Origin: Firmicutes bacterium UBA5388
GTDB lineage: Bacteria > Bacillota > UBA4882 > UBA10575
Direction of reading: 5' to 3'
Length of the DNA: 8,016 bases
Assembly (NCBI GenBank): GCA_002409975.1
Contig: DHOO01000092.1
Location: 1-8,016 of the forward strand
Shown here piece after piece: positions 1-6,404 of the stretch. Position numbers and translations under genes: made by a program. The notes below the pieces were generated by a model. It had not been told where the DNA came from. It saw only the letters and a list, made by a program, of their open reading frames with translations, and did no database searches. Each line of letters starts with the position of its first letter. The stretch's first letter is position 1.

Positions 1-264
1 ATGAAGAACCTCCTAAAAGAAATGGACGAATGGACTAGAAGTCGGACTAGAATGGTAACTTGGAAACGATGGAAAAAGGTACGGACACGCTTCGAGAACC
101 TGAAACGAGCAGGTTTGGATGATGAAAGAGCGTGGATGTGGGCAAACACAAGAAAGGGCTACTGGCGAACTGCCCATAGCCCAATTCTAACAAGAGTCCT
201 ATCCAACGAACGCTTTAGGCGTGCTGGATATCTTAGTTTTATGGAATATTATTCTGCGAAGTAA
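1..264 (+). CDS. ltrA: Group II intron reverse transcriptase/maturase, C-terminal part
   Basis: This is the last 87 residues of an intron-encoded reverse transcriptase/maturase, which helps the intron RNA fold and splice and copies it into DNA during retrohoming. The visible part covers the end of the maturase (X/thumb) region: the motif MKNLLKEMDEW followed by a basic stretch rich in R, K and W (residues 12-35), which in this family contacts intron RNA, then the well-known family ending with RKGYWRTAHSP and RRAGYLSFMEYY. No HNH endonuclease domain with paired cysteines follows, consistent with class C enzymes. The full protein is normally about 400-470 residues. The ATG at base 1 is almost certainly an internal methionine, because the catalytic palm with YADD would lie upstream of the window. 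No frameshift is seen in the visible part. Confidence 0.92.
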   Translation: MKNLLKEMDEWTRSRTRMVTWKRWKKVRTRFENLKRAGLDDERAWMWANTRKGYWRTAHSPILTRVLSNERFRRAGYLSFMEYYSAK

Positions 265-279
265 CGTGTAAACTTTGGA

Positions 280-311
280 AGCGCCGTATACCGAACGGTA
301 CGTACGGTGCT
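280..311 (+). ncRNA. Group II intron domain V
   Basis: This is the catalytic hairpin of the intron. The lower helix pairs 280-288 with 303-311 (nine pairs, one of them G-U). A two-base CG bulge lies at 301-302. The upper helix pairs 289-292 with 297-300 and is capped by a GAAC tetraloop (293-296). The lower strand opens with AGC (280-282), the catalytic triad that binds the metal ions. The 32-nt length is shorter than the 34 nt usual in classes A and B. All pairings were traced by eye and are complete, so the ribozyme core looks intact at this end. Confidence 0.9.
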
Positions 312-313
312 GT

Positions 314-355
314 GGGAGGTCGGCTACCCAACTAATGGGTAGCCTCCTACCCGAT
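314..355 (+). ncRNA. Group II intron domain VI and 3' splice site
   Basis: This is the branch-site hairpin directly after domain V. The upper stem pairs 322-330 with 336-344 (nine base pairs) around the loop 331-335. A lower stem pairs G314-G316 with C350-C352 and G318-G319 with C346-C347, leaving A349 unpaired on the 3' side. A bulged A about seven bases from the intron end is the expected lariat branch point. The intron would end at T355; the exact base is inferred from this distance, not from an uninterrupted target sequence. Confidence 0.8.
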
Positions 356-393
356 ATTAAATCAGGGACAAGCTAGTAAGGAGGGGGCCATTA

Positions 394-1008
394 ATGAAAT
401 TTGTTTTCCGGAATCATATTCTCCGTCTAGCAGGATATATGGAGATTTTCCTCGCTATTATGTTGTTGGTAGGAGTGATGATTGCTTCGATTGGTTTACT
501 TAAAAGCCTTTATGGGATCTCACTCAATTTTTCAAATACTACTTATTTTCATAGCTTCTTGGGCTATACGATGGCTCTTATTATTGCGGTTGAATTAATC
601 AAGATGATTACCAGAAATACCCCGGGAAGCACTATTGAAGTATTATTATTTGCTATTTCCAGAAAGCTAATTGTTAGTGAAGAAAATTCACTTGGTTTTT
701 TAATTGGTGTGATTGCGATTGGCTTATTATTTTCGATCCGTAAGTTTCTTTTTGTTCCTCAGTTTACTACTGAGGAAGGGGTTATTATTAGCGCGGCGAT
801 GACTATTACAGAGGCCAAAAAAATTTCTGGACATCAGCTCCCTGATCTGGCTAATACCATAGGGGGGTTAGTCTCTTACATCGCGCAACAAGAAAATAGG
901 AAGCTGCGCGAGGGAGAAATCTACGAGATTAATGGTGTTAAAATGAGGATTAACCGCTTGCAAAATGGAATTATTGAAGTAGTGGAGTTTGTTAAAAGTG
1001 AAGATTAA
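394..1008 (+). CDS. PsiE-like four-helix membrane protein with C-terminal soluble domain
   Basis: This is a 204-residue integral membrane protein of unproven function. Hydrophobic segments lie at about residues 14-36, 52-72, 80-94 and 99-121. The middle part, with an acidic residue in helix 2 (VELIKM, E67) and the helix 3 motif EVLLFAISRKLIV (82-94), resembles the phosphate-starvation-inducible PsiE family (PF06146-like), whose members are about 130-150 residues with four helices. Here some 80 further residues (124-204) form a soluble tail with a predicted helical part and a short beta-like end (YEINGVKMRINRL, then IIEVVEF). That end faintly recalls the CorC/HlyC transporter-associated fold, but this is weak. 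The ATG at 394 is supported by AGGAGG at 379-384. The gene begins 38 bases after the intron 3' end and no promoter is visible in that gap. It ends at a terminator shared with the convergent permease. The family call rests on motif resemblance only. Confidence 0.6.
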   Translation: MKFVFRNHILRLAGYMEIFLAIMLLVGVMIASIGLLKSLYGISLNFSNTTYFHSFLGYTMALIIAVELIKMITRNTPGSTIEVLLFAISRKLIVSEENSLGFLIGVIAIGLLFSIRKFLFVPQFTTEEGVIISAAMTITEAKKISGHQLPDLANTIGGLVSYIAQQENRKLREGEIYEINGVKMRINRLQNGIIEVVEFVKSED

Positions 1009-1039
1009 AAAAAGTAGGGAATTTCTTCCCTACTTTTTT
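1009..1039. terminator. Bidirectional Rho-independent terminator
   Basis: A perfect hairpin pairs GTAGGGAA (1014-1021) with TTCCCTAC (1026-1033) around the loop TTTC. It is flanked by A-runs on the left and T-runs on the right that extend the stem. Read on the plus strand it ends in TTTTTT after the PsiE-like gene. Read on the minus strand it also ends in a T-run after the permease gene, whose stop codon is 13 bases away. It therefore can terminate both convergent genes. Confidence 0.9.
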
Positions 1040-1051
1040 ATCGAGACTGTA

Positions 1052-2392
1052 CTATAAGAGGAAGAAGGAAAGCACAATCACAGAGATGATTCCGACCACG
1101 CCTTCAACTAGGGTGCCGAGAGTTTGTAGTTTGTACGCCTGAGGCACTGACATATCAGAGAATTGAGCCACTACCCAGAAGTAGCTATCATTCGCATGGG
1201 AGACGGTCATGGAACCGGCGCCAATGGCCAGCACAGCGAGGGCGGGACCGGCGCCGGAGGCTAACCCCAGAGCGCCTAAGGCAGGACTAATAATCGAGGC
1301 TGTTGTAATGATGGCGACCGTTGAAGAACCTTGAACAGTTTTGATCGCTGCTGATAACAGAAAAGGAAGCAGGAGTCCTAACTGGGCGCCACCTAAGACC
1401 TCCCCTAAGTAAGTGTTGATGGGTGTAGCTCGGAGAACGCTTCCTAAGGCTCCGCCGGCGCCCGTAATAAGAATAATTAAACCGGCGTCCTTCATTCCTT
1501 CGGTGACCCAATCATTGGTAACTACATGGGTTAGCTTTTTAACGGTGAGAAAGGCTAAAAAGATGCCGATAATTAAAGCGGTATTAGGGTTGCCGATAAA
1601 ACTGAATAAGGTCTTAACCCAACCGGTACCGAAAGGCTTACTCGGATAATCGGCGATCGATTTTAGCGCGATCAAAATTACCGGGACAAGAATGGGAGCA
1701 AAAGATTTTGCTACCGATGGAAGTTCTTCCGGTTTAGCAGTTGCGTGCGGAGCGGTTTCGGGTTTGGGATCAATATATATTTTAGAGGCAAATACTTTGG
1801 CAAAGAGATACCCGGCTAAAATGGAAGGGATGGAAACTACTAATCCCAGAAGGATCACGATCCCTAAATCAGCGTTAAGAGTACCGGCGGCCGCAATCGG
1901 TCCCGGAGTAGGCGGCACGAAAACATGAGTGGCATAGAGCCCCAGACTAAGAGCGATCGCATAAACCGATAAGGATTGTTTAGATCGAGCAGCCAGGGAT
2001 CGGTTTAAGGGGGATAGGATGACAAATCCTGAGTCGCAAAAAACAGGTATCGAGACAATACCTCCGGTAAAGGCCATTGCCAAAGCGGATCTGCTTTCCC
2101 CTACCAATTTAATGATCGAATTGGCCATCACCAACGCCGCTCCGCTTTTTTCCAGAATAAAACCGATAATTGTACCCGCGGCAATGACGATACCAATACT
2201 CCCCAGTGTCCCTCCAAAACCGCTGGTAATTGCGGAAATGATTGCATTAGCTTCCATTCCAGCGGCTAACCCCACACCGTAAGCAGCCAATAACAGAACA
2301 ATAAAGGGATGCCATTTCACTTTTGCCGTAAAAAGGACAATGAAAACAATAGCGCCTAAGAGGATAAGCAATAAACCTGGACCTCCAACCAT
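1052..2392 (-). CDS. GntP-family gluconate/glycerate-type proton symporter
   Basis: This is a 446-residue inner-membrane permease of the GntP family (TC 2.A.8), which imports small hydroxy-acids such as gluconate or D-glycerate, and D-serine in some members, with protons. Family landmarks in order are GGTLGSIGIVIAAGTIIG (60-77), GGIVSIPVFCDSGFVIL (110-126), HVFVPPTPGPIAAAG (156-170), a cytoplasmic loop rich in P, A and E (about 208-226), KTVQGSSTVAII near 349-360 and SHANDSYFWVV (398-408). Length and hydrophobic pattern are normal for a full permease of about 12 helices or membrane loops, with no truncation. The ATG at 2392 is supported by AAGGAGG at 2401-2407 with 8 bases between. It is transcribed alone, divergent from the glycoside hydrolase gene. 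No sugar-acid kinase or dehydratase gene is adjacent, so the substrate cannot be assigned. Confidence 0.93.
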   Translation of the reverse strand: MVGGPGLLLILLGAIVFIVLFTAKVKWHPFIVLLLAAYGVGLAAGMEANAIISAITSGFGGTLGSIGIVIAAGTIIGFILEKSGAALVMANSIIKLVGESRSALAMAFTGGIVSIPVFCDSGFVILSPLNRSLAARSKQSLSVYAIALSLGLYATHVFVPPTPGPIAAAGTLNADLGIVILLGLVVSIPSILAGYLFAKVFASKIYIDPKPETAPHATAKPEELPSVAKSFAPILVPVILIALKSIADYPSKPFGTGWVKTLFSFIGNPNTALIIGIFLAFLTVKKLTHVVTNDWVTEGMKDAGLIILITGAGGALGSVLRATPINTYLGEVLGGAQLGLLLPFLLSAAIKTVQGSSTVAIITTASIISPALGALGLASGAGPALAVLAIGAGSMTVSHANDSYFWVVAQFSDMSVPQAYKLQTLGTLVEGVVGIISVIVLSFFLL

Positions 2393-2462
2393 TAAGGGTT
2401 CCTCCTTTCAAAAGTTTGATCCTTAAAAATTACACCAAAATAGCTGTTTTCTCTTTCACCTC

Positions 2463-2491
2463 CTTAAAGTGCTAATATGTTAATTTGACAA
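2463..2491 (-). promoter_or_regulatory. Candidate promoter of the GntP-family permease
   Basis: Read on the minus strand, TTGTCA (2491-2486) matches the -35 consensus at five of six bases. A 17-base spacer follows, then TTTAAG (2468-2463), four of six for the -10. It would start transcription near 2455, some 60 bases before the permease ATG. The -10 overlaps an SD-like AAGGAGG, and the region is AT-rich, so chance matches are likely. It is the best candidate I see, not a firm call. Confidence 0.3.
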
Positions 2492-2540
2492 TGGGCAAGA
2501 AACTCCTTCAAAATAATATTAAAAACGACGTTACAAATAT

Positions 2541-2569
2541 TTAATAAAGCTATTAGGCAATTTCATAAT
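2541..2569 (+). promoter_or_regulatory. Candidate promoter of the DUF4015 gene
   Basis: CATAAT (2564-2569, five of six) has TTAATA (2541-2546, four of six) exactly 17 bases upstream. Transcription would begin near 2576, giving a leader of about 100 bases. That leader contains a perfect AT-only 14-base palindrome at 2590-2603 and an SD-like AAGGAG with no start codon after it. The -35 is poor, so support is modest. Other parts of the 2393-2677 intergenic region show no gene. Confidence 0.3.
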
Positions 2570-2677
2570 GTGATGGTTTAAGAAACAGCAAAAAATATTT
2601 TTTCCGGATGAGGAAGGAGCTCTCTACCTGGTAGTCGAATTACTGTTTTATCTGGACTTTAGTGGAGGAAATGTTTA

Positions 2678-4033
2678 ATGTTGAAGACGACCAAATTTTT
2701 TGCTTTAATTATCATCTTCCTTTTTACCCTGAAAGTTTTCACCTCAGACTCAAAGATTTCATCAAGTAATATTGCGGTCTATGATCAGTTGTTCCCAGAA
2801 AAGACTGTTGTTACGACTACGGGTGAGCAATCATTTAGTCCGGCAATACCGAGGTTTGGAACGCCGTCGCCGGAACCTGAGTTTCCTCTTGAGCAAAGGG
2901 TAACGCCAGTTTCGATGCCAGCAGAAATTAGAGGGGTATATGTTACTGGTTGGGGGGCAGGCTCTTCTAGTTTGTTCCAACGATTGTTACATTTTACTGA
3001 GGAAACGGGGATTAATTCTTTGGTGATTGATATCAAAGATGATACCGGCTTTTTAAGTTATCAATCTAGAATTCCGAAAGTTAATACGCTTCAGTCTTGG
3101 AAATTAAAAATTCCAAATCCATACCGACTGTTACAGACCTTAAAGCAACGAAACATCTATCCGATCGCGCGGTTGGTGGTTTTTAAAGATCCTTTTCTTG
3201 CCGAAACCCGACCGGATCTGGCGTTAAAACAAAAAAACGGTGACATTTGGCGTGACTATAAAGGTTTAGCGTGGGTGGATCCTCATAGTAAAGAGGTCTG
3301 GGAGTATAATATTGAAATAGCTAAAGAAGCGATTTGTTTAGGATTTCCAGAGATTCAGTTTGATTATGTTCGTTTTGCGAGCGATGGAGATTTAAGCAAC
3401 TGTGTTTATCCTCACTCTGAAGGGAAGAGTAAAGAAGATGTGATTAAAGAATTTCTTTTATATGCCCGGGAGGAGTTGGAACCTTTGGGTGCGGTTATTT
3501 CCGCAGATGTCTTTGGTTTAGCCTGTTCAGCAGCAGATGATCTTCGGATTGGACAAAAGTTGGAAAAGATTGCAGAAGCTGTTCCTGTTATTTCACCAAT
3601 GGTTTATCCATCCCATTATGCTAAAGGAAGTTATGGGTTGGGTAACCCTGATCTTTTTCCTTATGAGACAGTTTTACAAAGTATGAAAGATGCCAGCAGG
3701 AGGTTGGATGGATATCCGGTTAAGCTCCGTCCGTGGTTGCAAGATTTTTCTTTAGGAAGTAAATATGGGAAAAAGCAGATCGAGGCACAAATTCAAGCGG
3801 TCTATGATGCTGGAGTTAGAGATTGGATCTTTTGGAACCCTAGCTGTCGCTATGAGATTGAAAAATATCTAACAAAAAGTTATAGATCCTCGGAAACATT
3901 AGTGAGTAGACCGGAACTAGCTGAGGAGGAAGGCTTTGCAACCCCTTCCCAAGTAAATGATCCCAGCGAAAAAATGGATACCAATTCCCAATCTCCGCAA
4001 AGAGAAGAAGCACTGATTGAGTCGGGACGGTAA
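2678..4033 (+). CDS. Exported putative glycoside hydrolase, DUF4015/COG1306 type
   Basis: This 451-residue secreted or membrane-anchored protein has a TIM-barrel domain of the putative glycoside hydrolase type PF13200 (DUF4015), at about residues 84-400. The N terminus has K residues and a hydrophobic stretch (8-20) but no clear AXA cleavage site, so it may stay as an anchor. A linker rich in P and S follows (about 23-82). Family landmarks are EIRGVYVTGW (83-92), VIDIKDDTG (116-124), YPIARLVVFKD (161-171), WVDP (199-202), IQFDYVRF (226-233), ISADVFG (274-280), ISPMVYPSHY (305-314), RPWLQDF (351-357) and DWIFWNPS (382-389). D229 and D277 are plausible active-site acids by analogy with related barrels; this is inference. 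Residues 404-451 are a polar tail rich in S, E and Q, probably disordered. The start is supported by GGAGGAA at 2664-2670. Substrate unknown; an outer-surface carbohydrate is likely. No terminator is evident after the stop. Confidence 0.85.
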   Translation: MLKTTKFFALIIIFLFTLKVFTSDSKISSSNIAVYDQLFPEKTVVTTTGEQSFSPAIPRFGTPSPEPEFPLEQRVTPVSMPAEIRGVYVTGWGAGSSSLFQRLLHFTEETGINSLVIDIKDDTGFLSYQSRIPKVNTLQSWKLKIPNPYRLLQTLKQRNIYPIARLVVFKDPFLAETRPDLALKQKNGDIWRDYKGLAWVDPHSKEVWEYNIEIAKEAICLGFPEIQFDYVRFASDGDLSNCVYPHSEGKSKEDVIKEFLLYAREELEPLGAVISADVFGLACSAADDLRIGQKLEKIAEAVPVISPMVYPSHYAKGSYGLGNPDLFPYETVLQSMKDASRRLDGYPVKLRPWLQDFSLGSKYGKKQIEAQIQAVYDAGVRDWIFWNPSCRYEIEKYLTKSYRSSETLVSRPELAEEEGFATPSQVNDPSEKMDTNSQSPQREEALIESGR

Positions 4034-4126
4034 ATAATGTGATCAGAATATAAAAAGAAGTTGTATATTTATTGTGGACTTATGTTTTTTGTATTCAGTA
4101 TATACGATAAATCAGGTGGATCTCGA

Positions 4127-4155
4127 TTGACATTTTCCTAGAATTTTGATATATT
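4127..4155 (+). promoter_or_regulatory. Sigma-A promoter of the liv operon
   Basis: A consensus TTGACA (4127-4132), a 17-base spacer and TATATT (4150-4155, five of six) form an excellent vegetative promoter, reinforced by the extended -10 TG at 4147-4148. The start point should be near 4162, which gives livK a leader of about 100 bases. The bases before it, 4034-4126, hold no gene and no clear terminator for the preceding gene. Confidence 0.82.
4131..4145. promoter_or_regulatory. Possible CodY-like operator in the liv promoter spacer
   Basis: Bases 4131-4145 match the Firmicutes CodY consensus AATTTTCWGAAAATT at 11 of 15 positions (mismatches at 1, 8, 9 and 11) and lie between the -35 and -10. 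CodY commonly represses amino acid uptake genes when branched-chain amino acids are plentiful, so place and context fit. Four mismatches in AT-rich DNA can arise by chance, so this is only a candidate. Confidence 0.25.
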
Positions 4156-4172
4156 TTTCATAACTTAAGCAA

Positions 4173-4214
4173 AGACGAGAAAGATACTTTACCTTGATAG
4201 TATTGATCTCGTCT
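4173..4214 (+). promoter_or_regulatory. Long hairpin in the livK 5' leader
   Basis: AGACGAGA (4173-4180) pairs perfectly with TCTCGTCT (4207-4214). Inside, ATACT (4184-4188) pairs with AGTAT (4199-4203) across a 3x3 internal loop, capped by a 10-base loop (4189-4198). It would begin about 11 bases after the predicted transcription start, placing the hairpin at the 5' end of the liv mRNA. No run of T follows, so it is not an ordinary terminator. It may protect the mRNA 5' end or bind a regulator. It does not match any riboswitch or T-box I know by eye. Confidence 0.65.
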
Positions 4215-4260
4215 GTATATTTATAAATTAATTTAAGGGTTGTAAGGGGGTAAAAATTAA

Positions 4261-5397
4261 ATGAGAAAAAAGCTTTTGGCCTTACTACTAATTTTGGTGA
4301 TGATCACTTTTGCTGTGTCTGGTTGTAAGAAGAGCAATACAATTAAGATTGGGACGATCATGTCTACTAGTGGCCCGGTATCTACCTATGGGATTCAAAC
4401 CCGGGATGCGATTAAGATGGCGATTGAGGAGATTAATGCCCAGGGCGGTGTTCTTGGGAAAAAAGTTGAATTAATTGTCGAAGATGATGAGAAAAATCCA
4501 GAGAAGACGATGAATGCCCTCATTAAATTGGCGACTAAAGATAAAGTGACAGCGATCCTTGGGGGGCTAACTAGCGATTGCACTTTAGCGATTACCAAGG
4601 AAGCTCAGCAAAGGAATGTATTACTCTTGACACCGACTTCGACCAATGATTTGGTTACTGATGCCGGCGATCTCATCTTTAGATCCTGCTTTAAAGATTC
4701 TTTCCAGGGAAGTGTAGTTGCTCGTTTTGCTATTGAAACCTTGGGTGCGAAAAAAGCGGCTGTCCTTTATGACATGAATAATGATTATTCAAACGGCTTA
4801 ACCAAAAGTTTTCGGGAAACCTTTGAGGCCTTAGGCGGCGCGCTGGTAGCTGTGGAGTCTTATGCGGGCGGAGATAAAGACTTTAATGCCCAGATTACAA
4901 AGATTAAGGCCGCTGATCCGGATGTCTTTTTTATCCCTGATTATTACAATACTATTTCTCTGGTGATCAAACAAGTTGGTAACCAAGGCTTAAATGCGAC
5001 CATGCTAGGGGCGGATGGTTGGGATGAACTTACGGGTCAAGCTGGGGACGAGGCTATTGGTTCTTACTTTAGTAATCACTATAGTCCGGATGCGGATGAT
5101 CCTGATGTGGTGGCCTTTGTTCAAAAATACCGGGAAAAATACAACGTTACTCCTAATGCCTTAGCCGCTTTGGGGTATGACGCTACCTATATTTTGTTAG
5201 AAGCTATGGAACGTGCGGGTTCTACTGATCCGCAGAAGGTTAAAGAAGCTTTGATGGAAACCAATCGAAAATTTGTGACCGGGAATATTCAATTTGATGA
5301 GCAGCATAACCCGGTTAAATCAGTGACGATGTTAAGAATTATTAAAGGAGCCGATGGAAAGCTCGCTACCGAATATGTAGGAATGGTTAATCCTTAA
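4261..5397 (+). CDS. livK: LivK-type substrate-binding lipoprotein of a branched-chain amino acid ABC importer
   Basis: This 378-residue extracellular receptor captures the ligand and delivers it to LivHM. Residues 1-21 are a lipoprotein signal peptide (MRKK, a hydrophobic core, then the lipobox AVSG before C22), so the mature protein is anchored by lipid on C22. The rest is a Peripla_BP_6/type I periplasmic-binding fold with two lobes. The N lobe opens with IKIGTIMSTSGP (28-39) and includes INAQGGVLGKKVELIVEDD (58-76). GGLTSDCT (101-108) and LLTPTSTND (122-130) carry the backbone and hydroxyl groups that usually hold the amino acid head group. The C lobe includes IPDYYN (225-230) and GADGWD (250-255). 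The ATG at 4261 follows AAGGGGG (4244-4250) at 10 bases. It leads the liv operon from a strong promoter. The exact ligand (leucine/isoleucine/valine, another amino acid, or an amide or urea) cannot be read from the sequence. Confidence 0.93.
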   Translation: MRKKLLALLLILVMITFAVSGCKKSNTIKIGTIMSTSGPVSTYGIQTRDAIKMAIEEINAQGGVLGKKVELIVEDDEKNPEKTMNALIKLATKDKVTAILGGLTSDCTLAITKEAQQRNVLLLTPTSTNDLVTDAGDLIFRSCFKDSFQGSVVARFAIETLGAKKAAVLYDMNNDYSNGLTKSFRETFEALGGALVAVESYAGGDKDFNAQITKIKAADPDVFFIPDYYNTISLVIKQVGNQGLNATMLGADGWDELTGQAGDEAIGSYFSNHYSPDADDPDVVAFVQKYREKYNVTPNALAALGYDATYILLEAMERAGSTDPQKVKEALMETNRKFVTGNIQFDEQHNPVKSVTMLRIIKGADGKLATEYVGMVNP

Positions 5398-5419
5398 AAC
5401 AGAGGTATATTATAGATTA

Positions 5420-5451
5420 AAGTAATGGGAGAATAAATTCTCCCATTACTT
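5420..5451 (+). terminator. Hairpin between livK and livH, partial terminator
   Basis: Bases 5420-5433 pair perfectly with 5438-5451 (14 base pairs, GGGAGA against TCTCCC at the centre) around the loop TAAA. The following bases, TGTAATTATTT, are only a weak U tract. Such a hairpin after a binding-protein gene usually stops part of the transcripts and protects the 3' end of the receptor mRNA, so that receptor exceeds channel. The liv genes downstream must then be reached by read-through, since no second promoter is evident in the gap. Confidence 0.75.
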
Positions 5452-5491
5452 GTAATTATTTACAGATTTTTCTCTAAGGAGGTGGGGTTTG

Positions 5492-6391
5492 ATGGGGGTT
5501 TTTCAACAGATTTTACAGCAGACGCTTAATGGGCTGTCCCTAGGAAGTATCTATGCTTTATTAGCGCTGGGTTATACGATGGTTTATGGGATTGTGAATT
5601 TAATTAATTTTGCGCATGGGGACATCTTGATGTTAGGCGCTTTTGTTAGCTACTTTGTGCTTAAATGTTTGGGGGTGACTCCCGGGACCCTTACATTGTC
5701 TTTTTTTATTTCGATGCTCTTCTGTGCCTTAGTGGGGATCTTGATGGAGAAAACCTGCTACAAGCCGTTGAGGAATGCTCCAAGGATTAATGCTTTGATC
5801 ACTGCGATCGGAGTCTCTTTCTTTTTAGAGAATGGAGCGCGAGTCATACCGATAATTGGTCCTAACCCTCGTGTTTTTCCCACACTACCGTCGGTTACGT
5901 ATGAAGTATTGGGGGTAGGTATAAGTAGGGTTCAGATTCTTGTATTTGCGGTAGCCATCGGCTTAATGCTTATTCTTAATTATATCGTTAATTTTACCAG
6001 GATCGGCAAGGCGATGCGGGCAGTCTCCTTTGATAAAGGCGCTTCTTATCTGATGGGCATTAATGTTGACCAAGTGATCTCTTTTACTTTTGCTTTAGGT
6101 TCGGCCTTAGCGGCTGCCGCTGGGATCCTGTTTGCGAGCGCTTATCCACAAGTTGAGCCCTATATGGGTATTATGCCGGGCCTCAAAGCATTTGTAGCGG
6201 CGGTTCTTGGCGGTATTGGAAGTATCCCTGGAGCGATGCTGGGTGGGTTTATTATGGGAGTGGCGGAGACTTTGACCAAAGGTTTTCTTTCTTCCCAGTT
6301 GGCAGATGCCATTGCTTTTGGCTTGTTGATCATCATTTTAGTGGTAAAACCAGCGGGTATTCTCGGGAAAGCCATAGGTGAGAAAGTGTAG
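5492..6391 (+). CDS. livH: LivH-type permease of a branched-chain amino acid ABC importer
   Basis: This 299-residue integral membrane subunit pairs with LivM to form the transport channel (BPD_transp_2 family, PF02653). The LivH signature at the N terminus is plain: SLGSIYALLALGYTMVYG followed by IVNLINFAHGDILMLGAF (about residues 16-51). A cytoplasmic region with GKAMRAVSFDKGASYLMGI near residues 170-190 is the usual coupling segment that contacts the ATPases. The C-terminal part has the conserved LKAFVAAVLGGIGSIPGAMLGG (about residues 230-251). About eight to nine hydrophobic helices are visible. I chose the ATG at 5492 rather than the TTG just before it (5489), because AAGGAGGT at 5476-5483 then stands 8 bases away. 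The length is typical (about 290-310). The next gene, livM, starts 13 bases after the stop. Confidence 0.94.
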   Translation: MGVFQQILQQTLNGLSLGSIYALLALGYTMVYGIVNLINFAHGDILMLGAFVSYFVLKCLGVTPGTLTLSFFISMLFCALVGILMEKTCYKPLRNAPRINALITAIGVSFFLENGARVIPIIGPNPRVFPTLPSVTYEVLGVGISRVQILVFAVAIGLMLILNYIVNFTRIGKAMRAVSFDKGASYLMGINVDQVISFTFALGSALAAAAGILFASAYPQVEPYMGIMPGLKAFVAAVLGGIGSIPGAMLGGFIMGVAETLTKGFLSSQLADAIAFGLLIIILVVKPAGILGKAIGEKV

Positions 6392-6404
6392 GTGAGCTGT
6401 TTAG

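Larger units (their letters stand above)
1..355 (+). mobile_element. Group II intron, 3' part
   Basis: This is the 3' end of a mobile group II intron: the end of its encoded maturase is followed by recognisable catalytic RNA domains V and VI. The 3' boundary is placed after base 355. The intron then ends in AT, fitting the usual 3'-terminal AY, and A349 lies seven bases from the end, the normal place of the branch-point adenosine. The maturase lacks a C-terminal HNH endonuclease region and domain V is only 32 nt, both consistent with bacterial class C, whose members typically insert after terminator hairpins. The 5' part and the 5' exon are outside the window, so class and target remain inferred. 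Confidence 0.88.

Noticed and set aside
1287..2282. Open frames on both strands overlapping the GntP permease gene
   Set aside because: They are shadows of the real gene: low-complexity translations without ribosome sites or family motifs.
2430..2459. Minus-strand mini-ORF of nine codons starting at GTG, downstream of the orphan AAGGAGG
   Set aside because: The GTG overlaps the Shine-Dalgarno bases, so a ribosome could not use both; no other start is suitably spaced.
2485..2517. Plus-strand promoter from TTGACA (2485-2490) with AATAAT (2512-2517)
   Set aside because: The spacer is 21 bases, too long for sigma-A; at 17 bases the -10 match is poor.
2590..2603. Perfect 14-base palindrome made only of A and T
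   Set aside because: Simple AT runs of this kind arise easily by chance and there is no loop for a stable hairpin; mentioned only as part of the leader.
4034..4126. Terminator for the DUF4015 gene
   Set aside because: No GC-containing stem followed by T-run could be traced; TTTTTT at 4085-4090 has no hairpin before it.
4162..4260. T-box or known amino acid riboswitch upstream of livK
   Set aside because: No T-box antiterminator sequence (AGGGTGGNACCGCG-like) and no recognisable riboswitch core, and the leader is too short for a T-box.
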